NCBI GenBank assembly: GCA_009886115.1
Contig: VFJJ01000027.1
Coordinates: forward strand, 1 to 42,333
Source of the DNA: Actinomycetota bacterium
Lineage (GTDB): Bacteria; Actinomycetota; Acidimicrobiia; IMCC26256; VFJJ01
Direction: 5' to 3'
DNA: 42,333 nucleotides
The position numbers and the translations under genes were made by a program. Below are positions 1 to 8,628 of the stretch, piece after piece (positions within the stretch are counted from its first letter, which is position 1; each line of letters begins with the position of its first letter). Below the pieces are notes generated by a model, which worked only from the letters and a program-made list of their open reading frames with translations, searched no databases and was not told where the DNA came from.

Positions 1-4
1 CCGA

Positions 5-2287
5 TCAGCCGCCGTGGCCGGCCGCCAGCAGGTTGAGCGCGCCGCCGGCCTTGAACCACTCGACGTGCTCGTCCGACATGGTGTGGTTGGTCACGATCTC
101 GTGCATGGTTCCGTCGGCGTGGCGCAACCGCACGGGCACCGTGGAACCCGGGGCCAAGCCGGCGAGGCCGACCACGTCGACGATGTCGTCGGCTCGAACC
201 AGGTCGTAGTCGGCCGGGTCGGCGAACGTGAGCGGCAGCACGCCCTGCTTCTTGAGGTTGGCCTCGTGGATGCGGGCGAACGAGCGGACGAGCACCACAC
301 GGCCCCCGCGAAAGCGCGGTTCCATGGCCGCGTGCTCGCGCGACGAGCCTTCCCCATAGTTCTCGTCGCCGACGGCGATCCAGGTGATCCCGGCCTCGGA
401 GTACTCCTTGGCCAGTTGGGGGATCGATTTCGTGGAACCGTCGCGGGCGTCGATGGCCTGGCCGCTCTGGCCGGGGGTGAAGGCGTTGTTGGCGCCGATG
501 AACATGTTCATCGAGATGTTCTCGAGATGGCCCCGGTAGGTGAGCCACTTCCCGGCCGGCGAGATGTGGTCGGTCGTGCACTTGCCCGCCGCCTTGAGCA
601 GCACCCGAAGGCCGGTGAAGTCCTTGCCGTCCCAAGCGGCGAACGGGGTGAGCAGCTGGAGCCGATCGCTCGTCGGCGACACCGCGACCGAGACCATCTC
701 GGGGTTACGGGCCGGGGTGATGAAGCCCGACTCGCCGGGGGTGAAGCCGGCCGCGGGAAGCTGGTCGGCCACCGGGGCCTCGAGCCGTACCTGCGAACCG
801 TCCTCGGCGGTGAGGGTGTCGCGGGTGAAGTCGAAGTCGAGCCGACCGGCCAGCGCCAGCGCCACCACGGTCTCGGGCGACGCGATGAACGCCAGGGTCG
901 ACGGGTTGGAGTCGTTGCGGGCGGGGAAGTTGCGGTTGAACGACGTGATGATCGAGTTCACCTCGCCGGGCTCGATGTCGTCTCGCTTCCACTGCCCGAT
1001 GCACGGGCCACAGGCGTTGGCCAGCACCGTGGCGCCCATCTCCTCGAGGTCGCCGAGCAGGCCGTCGCGCTCGATGGTGGCCCGCACCTGCTCGGAACCG
1101 GGAGAGATCAGGAGGTGCGTCTTGGCCTTGAGCCCCTTGGCTTTCGCCTGACGGGCCAGGTTGGCAGCCCGTCCTATGTCTTCGTACGACGAGTTCGTGC
1201 ACGAGCCGACGAGCGCCGACGAGAGCTCGAGCGGCCAGCCCTCGGCCCGGGCCTCAGCGCCCAGCTTCGAGATCGAGCGGGCCCGATCGGGCGTGTGGGG
1301 ACCGACGACGTGCGGCTCGAGCGTGTCGAGGTCGATCTCGATCACGCGGTCGTACACGCGAGCCCGATCGGCCTCGATCTCGGGGTCGTTGCGCAGCAGG
1401 TGCGCGTGCTGGTCGGCCAGGTCGGCCAGCGCTTCGCGGGCCGTGGCCTTCAGGTACATGGCCGCATGGTGGTCGTACGGGAACAGCGAGCAGGTGGCGC
1501 CGATCTCCGCGCCCATGTTGCAGACGGTGGCCTTGCCCGTGGCGCTGATGGAGTCGGCGCCGGAACCGAAGTACTCGACGATGGCACCCGTGCCGCCCTT
1601 GACCGTGAGGATCTCGGCCACCTTCAAGATGATGTCCTTGGGGGCCGTCCAGCCCGACAGCGACCCGGTGAGACGCACACCGATGAGCTTGGGGACCTTG
1701 GTGTTGAAGGGCCAGCCGGCCATCACATCGACGGCGTCGGCGCCGCCAACCCCGATGGCGACCATCCCCAACCCACCGGCGTTGGGCGTGTGGCTGTCGG
1801 TGCCGACCATCATCCCGCCGGGGAAGGCGTACTGCTCGAGCACGACCTGGTGGATGATCCCCGATCCTGGTTTCCAGAATCCGATCCCGTACTTCGACGA
1901 CACGGTACGGAGGAACTCGTAGACCTCCTCGTTGACGTCGATGGCGTCCTTCAGGTCGTCGGAAGCTCCGACGTAGGCCTGGATGAGGTGGTCGCAGTGC
2001 ACGCTGCTCGGGACGGCGGTCGTGGGCAGCCGGGCCAGCATGAACTGCAGCAGCGCCATCTGCGCGGTGGCGTCTTGCATGGCGACGCGGTCGGGCCGGT
2101 AGTCGCCGTAGTCGTCGCCCCGGGCCAGGCCGATGGTCTCGGGGTTGTCGGCGTGGCCGAAGAGGATCTTCTCGCCCAGGGTCACCGGCCGGCCCAGGCG
2201 TCGACGGGCGATCTCGGTGCCCTCGGCCAGGCGGGTGTAGGCCTGCTCGACGAGCTCGATGGGGGTGGTGGGTCCGACGGTCGTCAT
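5..2287 (-). CDS. acn: Aconitate hydratase, mitochondrial type
   Basis: TCA-cycle enzyme interconverting citrate and isocitrate through a [4Fe-4S] cluster; 760 residues. The sequence follows eukaryotic mitochondrial aconitase rather than the roughly 900-residue AcnA usual in actinobacteria: DRVAMQDATAQMALLQF (about 67-83), FWKPGSGIIHQ (137-147), GTDSHTPNAGGLG (162-174) and KGGTGAIVEYFG (230-241). Cluster cysteines are C363 (GSCTNSS) and C426/C429 (ANACGPC), with the same 63-residue spacing as the mitochondrial enzyme; the SSREHAAMEPRF segment is present in the C-terminal swivel domain. ATG at 2287 is preceded by GGAG (2296-2299, minus strand). The frame stays open upstream into the kinase remnant, but homology begins just after this ATG. 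Complete, and the function is secure. Confidence 0.95.
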   Translation of the reverse strand: MTTVGPTTPIELVEQAYTRLAEGTEIARRRLGRPVTLGEKILFGHADNPETIGLARGDDYGDYRPDRVAMQDATAQMALLQFMLARLPTTAVPSSVHCDHLIQAYVGASDDLKDAIDVNEEVYEFLRTVSSKYGIGFWKPGSGIIHQVVLEQYAFPGGMMVGTDSHTPNAGGLGMVAIGVGGADAVDVMAGWPFNTKVPKLIGVRLTGSLSGWTAPKDIILKVAEILTVKGGTGAIVEYFGSGADSISATGKATVCNMGAEIGATCSLFPYDHHAAMYLKATAREALADLADQHAHLLRNDPEIEADRARVYDRVIEIDLDTLEPHVVGPHTPDRARSISKLGAEARAEGWPLELSSALVGSCTNSSYEDIGRAANLARQAKAKGLKAKTHLLISPGSEQVRATIERDGLLGDLEEMGATVLANACGPCIGQWKRDDIEPGEVNSIITSFNRNFPARNDSNPSTLAFIASPETVVALALAGRLDFDFTRDTLTAEDGSQVRLEAPVADQLPAAGFTPGESGFITPARNPEMVSVAVSPTSDRLQLLTPFAAWDGKDFTGLRVLLKAAGKCTTDHISPAGKWLTYRGHLENISMNMFIGANNAFTPGQSGQAIDARDGSTKSIPQLAKEYSEAGITWIAVGDENYGEGSSREHAAMEPRFRGGRVVLVRSFARIHEANLKKQGVLPLTFADPADYDLVRADDIVDVVGLAGLAPGSTVPVRLRHADGTMHEIVTNHTMSDEHVEWFKAGGALNLLAAGHGG

Positions 2288-2331
2288 GGGCGGATCTCCG
2301 GTGCGCGGGCGTCGAATGGCGTTTGCGCCCG

Positions 2332-2337
2332 AGAATA
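2332..2337 (-). promoter_or_regulatory. Possible -10 box (TATTCT) for aconitase
   Basis: TATTCT on the minus strand fits the actinobacterial TANNNT -10 pattern and lies about 45 bases upstream of the ATG, with a GGAG ribosome site in between. No good -35 box is visible. The 2288-2440 stretch around it shows no coding homology. Confidence 0.28.
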
Positions 2338-2440
2338 CGTTGTTGCTCGCTGACCGCTGGCCTCCGGCTGCCCGACGAAGCTCTGGCCTCCGCTGAAGTA
2401 TCCCAAGGCCCACCGGAAGCGCAGGCGGACCGAAGGCTCT

Positions 2441-3514
2441 GAGCCCCGGCCCCTGGTCGGTGATCGTGAGCCGATGGGCGTCGACCGTCGACGACACGCC
2501 GACGGTGACGGTGGCACCCGTAGGCGACGCGGCCAGCGCGTTGTCGAGGAGGTTGTCGAGGAGGTTGTCGAGGAGGTTGTCGAGGATCTGCTCGATGGCG
2601 CCGGGCACGGCCACGACGGGTGCAGGGAGCCCGGTCCCGATGGGCACGAGGTTGACGTTCATCGACTCGGCCACCGCGGTCCACGTGTCGACACGCTCCT
2701 CGGCGAGCCGGGCGAGATCGGCGATCGCGGTGGGTGTGCGCTCGTCGGCTCGGGCCAGGTGCAGCAGATCGGTGACGAGCGTGGTGAGACGCTGGGTCTC
2801 CTCCAGTGCCGCGTCGAGCTCGACGTCGAGGTCGGGCGACGCCTCCCCCGTCGAGCGGCTCTGGAGGTTCTCGAGTCGGAGCCGCAGCGCGGTCAACGGC
2901 GTTCGGAGCTGGTGCGACGCATCCCCCACGAAGCTGCGCTGGGTCTGGAGCACCTCGTCGATGAGGATGGCCATGGTGGTCATGGTGTCGCCGAGCGCAC
3001 GGAGCTCCGGTGGACCCTCGACGGGCGTTGCGTCGACGCTCAGATCGCCGCTGGCGAATCGGGCCGCGGCATCGTTGAGCTGGCGCACGGGCCGGGTCAC
3101 CGACCGGGCAATGCCCCAGCCGATGAGCGCCACCGCCCCCAGCACCACCGCCGCGACGCCGGCCAACGCCAGCCACAGCCGGTGGATGCGGGCGTCTACC
3201 TCGCCGGTGTCGAGGGTGAGCCGGAGCGCGCCGTGCACCGTTGCGCCTGACGCGATCGGGACCGCGACGTACAGGAGGTCGCGGCCCAACGTCTCCGACG
3301 GCCGGGTGCCCGACGCCCGAGAACCGGCCAAGGCCTGCACGATCTCGGGGCGGGTGGAGAAGTCGCGGTCGATGCTGGCCTCGGTGTCGACGAGCGAGAT
3401 GCCGTCGACATCGACGACGACGACCCGGGCACCGGTGCGGACGGCGTACGTCTCGGCCGGCCCGGGGTCGATCGGCAGGCCGCCCTCGACGCCGTCCTCG
3501 TAGATCGTGGTCAT
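2441..3514 (-). pseudogene. Sensor histidine kinase remnant, truncated at both ends
   Basis: Membrane sensor kinase of a two-component system. Visible in order: part of an extracytoplasmic sensor domain (TGARVVVVDVDGISLVD), one membrane segment (LALAGVAAVVLGAVALIGWG), a HAMP domain (RPVRQLNDAAARFASGDL), the HisKA box with the phospho-acceptor His (DASHQLRTPLTAL), an N box and the G1 box (TDQGPGL). The first membrane helix and signal region are missing: homology stops near 3514, where an oppositely oriented DUF2231 fragment begins. The F box and a proper G2 box are missing after about 2441. The N box carries extra LLDN repeats. No partner response regulator is adjacent. The frame runs without a stop into aconitase, which I regard as accidental. 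Likely inactive, though a misassembly at 3505-3515 cannot be excluded. Confidence 0.75.
2540..2587. repeat. 12-bp tandem repeat, 4 units, in kinase N box
   Basis: Four consecutive 12-base units (gttgtcgaggag; the last base of the final unit differs) encode LDN followed by three LLDN on the minus strand. Kinases of this family normally have about two such units (ILDNLLDNA), so two extra in-frame units appear to have been added in the Mg-ATP-binding helix. Confidence 0.9.
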
Positions 3515-3896
3515 GGCCCTCGCCGCGTTCGGCGCCGTGATCGTGGCCCAGGGCTCGGGCGAGTCCCTCGAGGACGACGTGACCGAGACCGAGCTTGTCG
3601 AGGCCCACACCGACAAGGGCGAGTCGGTGCTGCCCTGGGCGCTGGGCGTCGCGGTGGTCGCAGCCGGGGTCGTCGCAGCCGGGCCGCTGCGTACGCGCTA
3701 CCCCACGCTGTCGGCCCGGGCCATCACCGCGACACTGCTCACCGTTGCTCTGGTCGCAGGCACCGGGGCAACGTGGACGGTGATCGACGTCGGCCATTCC
3801 GGCGCCAAGGCCACCGGGGACAAGCAGCCGACCGACAGCGAGACCGGCGACCCCGGGGAAGGCGGTTCCGACAACGGCTCCGAGGATGACGACTGA
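3507..3896 (+). pseudogene. DUF2231-like membrane protein, 5'-truncated
   Basis: The segment GSGESLEDDVTETELVEAHT followed by LPWALGV matches the middle of DUF2231-type membrane proteins, which normally begin about 50 residues earlier with a HPLVVH-type helix. Here the frame opens at GTG 3507 with only the end of the preceding helix (LAAFGAVIVAQ). Two more membrane helices follow (about residues 43-60 and 70-92), then an acidic Gly/Ser/Asp tail. It lies head-on against the truncated histidine kinase and overlaps it by about 8 bases, so both genes seem to have lost their 5' ends at one breakpoint. Function unknown; a shortened protein might still be made. Confidence 0.6.
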
Positions 3897-3951
3897 CACG
3901 AACGGCCCGCCCGACGCCAGATCAGCCGTCGGCCCGGGACCGACCGACGCG

Positions 3952-3957
3952 TAGTCT
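3952..3957 (+). promoter_or_regulatory. Possible leaderless promoter -10 (TAGTCT)
   Basis: TAGTCT matches TANNNT and ends 7 bases before the ATG at 3965, so transcription would start at or next to the start codon. No Shine-Dalgarno sequence lies between. No clear -35 box. Confidence 0.4.
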
Positions 3958-3964
3958 CGGGGAC

Positions 3965-4459
3965 ATGGCGCACGATCCCCGTCCCGGAGGGCTTCGCGTC
4001 CCGGCCGACTACGGGCTGAGTCCCGATGCCGGGCCGGCGCACTGGCCCTGGAGCGACGTCACCCGCCGCATCGCGCAAGGCCGCACGTCGTGGGTCGCCA
4101 CGACCCGGCCCGACGGTCGCCCGCACGTGCAACCGGTGTGGGGCGTGATCGTCGACGACCGGATGCTCTTCAGCACCGACCCGCGGTCGCGCAAGGCCCG
4201 CAACCTCGCAGCCAACCCGGCGATCGTGGTGCACCTCGACTCCGGCGACGAGGTCGTCATCGTCGAGGGTGTCGCCCGACGGCTCGCGGCGGCGGAGGTC
4301 CCGCCCGGGTTCACGGCCACCTACCTCGCCAAGTACGACGTCGAGGTCGTACCGACCGACGACGATCCCCGGTACGGCTTCTACGAGATCGTGCCCGAGG
4401 TGGCCATGAGCTGGGGCGAGGCCGACTTCGTCGAGTCTGTCGTACGCTGGGAGTTTTGA
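3965..4459 (+). CDS. PPOX-family FMN/F420-binding oxidoreductase
   Basis: 164 residues with the split beta-barrel fold of pyridoxamine 5'-phosphate oxidase-like proteins. Diagnostic segments are WVATTRPDGRPHVQPVWGV (about 43-61), LFSTDPRSRKARNLAANP (about 71-88; the basic SRKARNL motif typically contacts the flavin or F420 phosphate) and VVIVEGVARRL. Actinobacterial members usually use F420 or FMN to reduce small molecules, or sometimes bind haem; the sequence does not decide which. It is probably leaderless. The next gene, an aldo/keto reductase, starts 28 bases downstream on the same strand, so the two may be co-transcribed. Family assignment is firm, substrate unknown. Confidence 0.85.
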   Translation: MAHDPRPGGLRVPADYGLSPDAGPAHWPWSDVTRRIAQGRTSWVATTRPDGRPHVQPVWGVIVDDRMLFSTDPRSRKARNLAANPAIVVHLDSGDEVVIVEGVARRLAAAEVPPGFTATYLAKYDVEVVPTDDDPRYGFYEIVPEVAMSWGEADFVESVVRWEF

Positions 4460-4487
4460 GCCACCGACGACGGGGGAACACCAGGTC

Positions 4488-5525
4488 ATGGAATACCGGC
4501 GGTTGGGCACCAGCGACCTCGACGTACCCGTCATCAGCCTCGGCTCCTGGCTCACCTACGGCGCCGGCGTCGACGACTCGGCCGCAACCACCTGCGTGCG
4601 GCGGGCGCTCGAGCTCGGCATCGACTTCTTCGACACGGCGAACATCTACGGCAAGGGCTCGGCCGAGGAGGTGCTCGGACGGGCGCTCGTGGGGGTGCCC
4701 CGCGACTCGTACCGCTTGGCCACCAAGCTGTTTTGGCCCATGACCGACACCGACAAGGGTCTCTCGCGATCGCAGGTGCTCAAGCAGTGCGACGCCTCGT
4801 TGAAGCGGCTCCAGACCGACCACCTCGACCTCTACCAGTGCCATCGCTACGACAAGGACACCCCGCTCGAGGAGACCATGGGCGCGCTCACCGAGCTCGT
4901 CGAGGCCGGCAAGGTGCGCTGGCTGGGACTGTCGGAGTGGAAGGCCGACCAGATCGACGCCGCGGCCGAGATCGCCGCCCGCACCGGCGCCCGGCCCTTC
5001 GTGTCGAGCCAGCCGCAGTACTCGATGCTGTACCGGGTCCCCGAAGGAGCGGTCTTCGACAGCTGCCGGCGCCACGGCATCGGCAACATCGTGTGGTCGC
5101 CGCTCGCCCAGGGGGTGCTCACCGGCAAGTACCGGCCCGGACAGCCGCCGCCCGCCGACTCGCGCGCTGCGTCGTCGTCGATGGGCGGCGCCCTCGGCCG
5201 CTACAAGAGCGACGAGGTGCTGACGGCCGTCGAGCGGCTCCGACCGATCGCCGACGCCGCCGGGATCACCATGGCGCAACTGGCTCTGGCCTGGGTGCTC
5301 CGCGACGATGTGGTGACGAGCGCCATCATCGGGGCTACCCGTCCCGAGCAGGTGGACGACAACGTGGCTGCCGCCGGGGTGAGGCTCGACGCCGACACGA
5401 TCGCCGCCATCGACGAGGCCCTCGACGACGTCGTCACCCTTGAGCACTCACTCGTCGAGCGGGCCACGAAGGTCGCCAAAGGCACGGTGGCCAAGTTCGC
5501 CCGGGCGGTCAAGCCCAAGCGATGA
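4488..5525 (+). CDS. Aldo/keto reductase
   Basis: 345-residue NAD(P)H-dependent carbonyl reductase with the AKR (beta/alpha)8 barrel. The catalytic tetrad is complete: D49 (IDFFDTANIYG), Y54, K80 (LATK) and H119 (YQCHRYD). Cofactor and barrel motifs include GLSEWKADQ, SSQPQYSMLYR, WSPLAQGVLTGKYRPG and the C-terminal IIGATRPEQVDDN. The sequence is closest to the Kv-beta/YghZ-like branch, which is usually NADPH-dependent with broad aldehyde specificity. ATG at 4488 follows a weak AGGT site. The thioesterase gene starts 7 bases after the stop, suggesting a PPOX-AKR-thioesterase transcription unit. Physiological substrate unknown. Confidence 0.92.
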   Translation: MEYRRLGTSDLDVPVISLGSWLTYGAGVDDSAATTCVRRALELGIDFFDTANIYGKGSAEEVLGRALVGVPRDSYRLATKLFWPMTDTDKGLSRSQVLKQCDASLKRLQTDHLDLYQCHRYDKDTPLEETMGALTELVEAGKVRWLGLSEWKADQIDAAAEIAARTGARPFVSSQPQYSMLYRVPEGAVFDSCRRHGIGNIVWSPLAQGVLTGKYRPGQPPPADSRAASSSMGGALGRYKSDEVLTAVERLRPIADAAGITMAQLALAWVLRDDVVTSAIIGATRPEQVDDNVAAAGVRLDADTIAAIDEALDDVVTLEHSLVERATKVAKGTVAKFARAVKPKR

Positions 5526-5532
5526 TCGGGGC

Positions 5533-6360
5533 ATGATCGAGGTTCCCGGGGTCCTGGCCCGACACAGCACGCTCAGCGCCACGGCACCCGGCGTCTACGA
5601 ACGCCAGACCGACGCCACGTTCGAGGGCTTCCGGAGCCTGTTCGGCGGCTACGGCCTGGCCCTGGCTCTGGCCGCCATGGACGGTGAGGTCGCCTCGATC
5701 GACCCCGGTGCTCCGGTGCGCACACCCCGCTCGCTCACGATGCACTTCCTGCGCCCCTTCACGCTGGGCGGGTTCCGCGCCGAGGTCACGAACGATCGCG
5801 TCGGCCGGACGGTCACCACGCTGACGGCCCGCCTGTCGTGCAACGGAACGCTGTGCGGGCTGGCCATCGCGACCTACGCCACCGATCGCCCGTCGCCCGA
5901 GTTCAGCGATGCCACCATGCCACAGGTCGCGCCGGTCGGGGTCGACGAGGAGCCGGCCGGCGTGCTCTTGCGGGTTGCAGCCCACGACCACTTCCACTTC
6001 TGGCCCCGCCACACCACACTCGAGGGTGACGGCGGCCGAGCGTTCGCTGGCGGCTGGATCATCCCCCGCACGCCCGAGCCCGTCACCGCGGGCCTGGTGT
6101 GCGCGTACGGCGACATCTGGGTGCCGGTCGTGCACCAACGGATCACCACACCGGCAATCAGCATGACGTCCGACTTCACCGCGCACTTCCGGATGCCGCT
6201 GCCCTCGCCGGACATCGACCCGTCGTCACCGGTGCTGGTCTCGATGAGCACCCGGGCCGCGGTCAACGGGTTCGTCGACGAGGACACCGAGATCTGGACC
6301 GGCGACGGACGGCTGTTGGCATCGACCCGCCAGCTCAGGGTCCTCCAAGCCGTGGAGTGA
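5533..6360 (+). CDS. Acyl-CoA thioesterase family protein (TesB-like double hotdog)
   Basis: 275 residues. The N-terminal half carries the hotdog pattern LFGGYGLALALAAM (about 35-48) and SLTMHFLRPF (about 65-74), typical of TesB/4HBT_3 acyl-CoA thioesterases, followed by a second hotdog unit with GDIWVPVVHQRITTPAISMT and MSTRAAVNGFVDEDTEIW. Such enzymes hydrolyse acyl-CoA to free acid and CoA. I chose ATG 5533, directly after the reductase stop, because homology begins there; the open frame extends 31 codons further upstream inside the reductase gene with no homology. Acyl-chain specificity cannot be read from sequence. Confidence 0.85.
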   Translation: MIEVPGVLARHSTLSATAPGVYERQTDATFEGFRSLFGGYGLALALAAMDGEVASIDPGAPVRTPRSLTMHFLRPFTLGGFRAEVTNDRVGRTVTTLTARLSCNGTLCGLAIATYATDRPSPEFSDATMPQVAPVGVDEEPAGVLLRVAAHDHFHFWPRHTTLEGDGGRAFAGGWIIPRTPEPVTAGLVCAYGDIWVPVVHQRITTPAISMTSDFTAHFRMPLPSPDIDPSSPVLVSMSTRAAVNGFVDEDTEIWTGDGRLLASTRQLRVLQAVE

Positions 6361-6375
6361 CGGCGCCGCCTTCTC

Positions 6376-7346
6376 GTGCTTTCACCGGGCCGGCGCGCGG
6401 CGATGCTGGCCGGTGAGCACCATACGGAGCGCATCATCGGCGGGAACCACCTCGCCTTCGCGCAGGAGGGCCTGATCGCGCCGGGCACGGTCCACGTGCT
6501 CACCGAGACCGCGCCGCACGACCACTGCGTGTTCGCCGTCATCGACGATGCGGTCGACGCCACCACGCTCCGGGCGTTCGACGAGCTGCTGCTGTCGATG
6601 TCGTTCGACGATCCCGAGGTGCGGATGCTCCTCGAGCTCGAAGGCCTGCGCGAGTGGCGGTCATGGCGTACCTGGTCGAGAACGAGCAGGCGGCACTGGT
6701 GGTGCCGTCGCGCTTCCTCGGCCAGATCCATCCCCATTTCGCCGAGGTCCAGCATCTCCTCGCAGTGCAGATCGCCGACGAAGCACGGCACGCCCACGTG
6801 TTCGCCCGGCGGGCCCGACTCGCCGAGCGGCCCGCGACGTTGTCGGGCGCAGGCGGACGCGCCTCGCTGCAGACCCTCCTCGACGAGCCCCACTTCGCGA
6901 CGGCGAGCTTCTTGCTGAGCGTGCTCGGTGAGGGCACGTTCTTGTCCCTGCTGGGATTCCTGGAACGCCACGCGCCCGACGACTGCACCCGCACGGATGC
7001 CCGACTGGTCCGCGCCGACGAAGCACGGCACGTCGCGTTCGGCGTTGCGCATCTCGAACGCCACTGCTCCCGAGACCCGACGCTGCGGGCTCGCCTGGCG
7101 TCGGCCGTCGAGCGCCGTCACGACGCGCTCCGCTCGACGGCGGGGCTCAACCAGGAGGTCTTCGACAGTCTGGTCCTGCTGGCCGCGGGCAGCCGGGTCC
7201 CGAGCGACATCGCCCGTGGGTGGGCAGCGGTGCAGGAGCTGCAGGCCGACATGCAATCGGGCCGAGAAGGCCGTCTCGCCCGTCTGGGCTTCACCCCGGC
7301 CGAGACCGAGACACTCGCCGCCCTCCACACCCGCAACTTCATGTAG
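6376..7346 (+). pseudogene. Ferritin-like diiron protein, apparent frameshift near 6652
   Basis: Two overlapping open frames look like one gene. From GTG 6376 (or ATG 6403) the first reads up to RMLLELEGLRE, then turns into arginine/tryptophan-rich nonsense to 6918. From about 6651 a second frame gives a four-helix diiron domain to 7346: ENEQAALVV, DEARHAHVF, LGEGTFLSLLGF and DEARHVAFGVAH, that is, both ExxH pairs plus the two lone carboxylates. Joining them needs a -1 shift at 6652-6656. Alternatives are that translation starts at GTG 6654, giving a 230-residue protein that keeps every metal ligand, or that one base was miscalled. Ferritin-like relatives act as oxygenases or oxidases; substrate unknown. 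Confidence 0.65.
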
Positions 7347-7352
7347 CGACGG

Positions 7353-7375
7353 CCCCGGCAGCCCGGCGCCCGGGG
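7353..7375. terminator. Possible bidirectional hairpin between convergent genes
   Basis: CCCCGG and CCGGGG form a 6-bp stem around an 11-base GC-rich loop in the 36-base gap between the convergent diiron gene and the molybdoenzyme gene. There is no T tract, so this is weak evidence. Confidence 0.3.
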
Positions 7376-7382
7376 AGCACGG

Positions 7383-8018
<636 letters not shown>

Positions 8019-8072
8019 GCTGCATGAGTCAGTTGACAGAGGCCCGCGTTAGGTCCCGGGGTGGATGCTGGC

Positions 8073-8549
8073 TCAGGCGCGAGCCTGCTCGACGACCGTG
8101 ACGGTACGCATGACGTCGCCGACCTTGACGCCCAGCGCGATCTCCATCCCCGAGGTGACGTGGCCGAAGAGGTTGTACGACTTGGCCAGCTTGGCCCGGC
8201 AGTCGGCGGTGCAGATGAAGAACTGCGATCCGTTGGTGTTGGGGCCGGAGTTCGCCATCGCCACTGCGCCCACCGTGTACTCGGCGATCACCGGCTCATC
8301 GGCGAACTTGTAGCCCGGACCGCCGCGCCCCGAACCCTCGGGACAGCCGCCCTGGACGACGAAATCGGGCACGACCCGGTGGAACGTGAGGCCGGTGTAG
8401 TACCCCGCGCGGGCCAGGCTCACGAAGTTGTTCACCGTGGTGGGTGCGAGCTTCGGATCGAGCAGCATGACGATCGAGCCGGCGTCGAGGCCGATCGTGA
8501 CCTCGTAGGTCGCGTCGACATCGATCTCCATCGCGGGGGCTTGGGCCAC
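8073..8549 (-). CDS. Peptidyl-prolyl cis-trans isomerase, cyclophilin type
   Basis: 158-residue cytoplasmic cyclophilin catalysing proline cis-trans isomerisation. Visible motifs are VNNFVSLARAGYYTGLTFHR, VVPDFVVQGG (catalytic Arg just before, and the FxxQGG core), NTNGSQFFI and NLFGHVTSGMEI. GTG start at 8549, preceded by GGAG (minus strand). There is no signal peptide. It follows the ccm operon by 79 bases on the same strand and may be read through from it; cyclophilins beside cytochrome maturation genes could be fortuitous. Confidence 0.93.
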   Translation of the reverse strand: MAQAPAMEIDVDATYEVTIGLDAGSIVMLLDPKLAPTTVNNFVSLARAGYYTGLTFHRVVPDFVVQGGCPEGSGRGGPGYKFADEPVIAEYTVGAVAMANSGPNTNGSQFFICTADCRAKLAKSYNLFGHVTSGMEIALGVKVGDVMRTVTVVEQARA

Positions 8550-8628
8550 GGGAATCTCCAGTGCGGTATGGGGTTGCGGTGTGTGGTCGGGGCTGTGGTC
8601 AGGAACGGCGGTGGCGCTCAGACCCCGT

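Noticed and set aside
14-2353. Long plus-strand open frame opposite aconitase.
   Set aside because: Its composition (Gly, Arg, Val, His, Asp) is that of an antisense reading of a GC-rich gene and shows no domain.
5-3616. One uninterrupted 1203-codon minus-strand frame suggesting a histidine kinase-aconitase fusion.
   Set aside because: Aconitase homology begins just after ATG 2287 with a ribosome site, and the joining stretch is unrelated to either family. The kinase is truncated, so the open frame is a chance result of high GC.
1254-3899. Long minus-strand open frame overlapping aconitase and kinase in another phase.
   Set aside because: Arg/His/Pro-rich shadow of the true genes without any recognisable motif.
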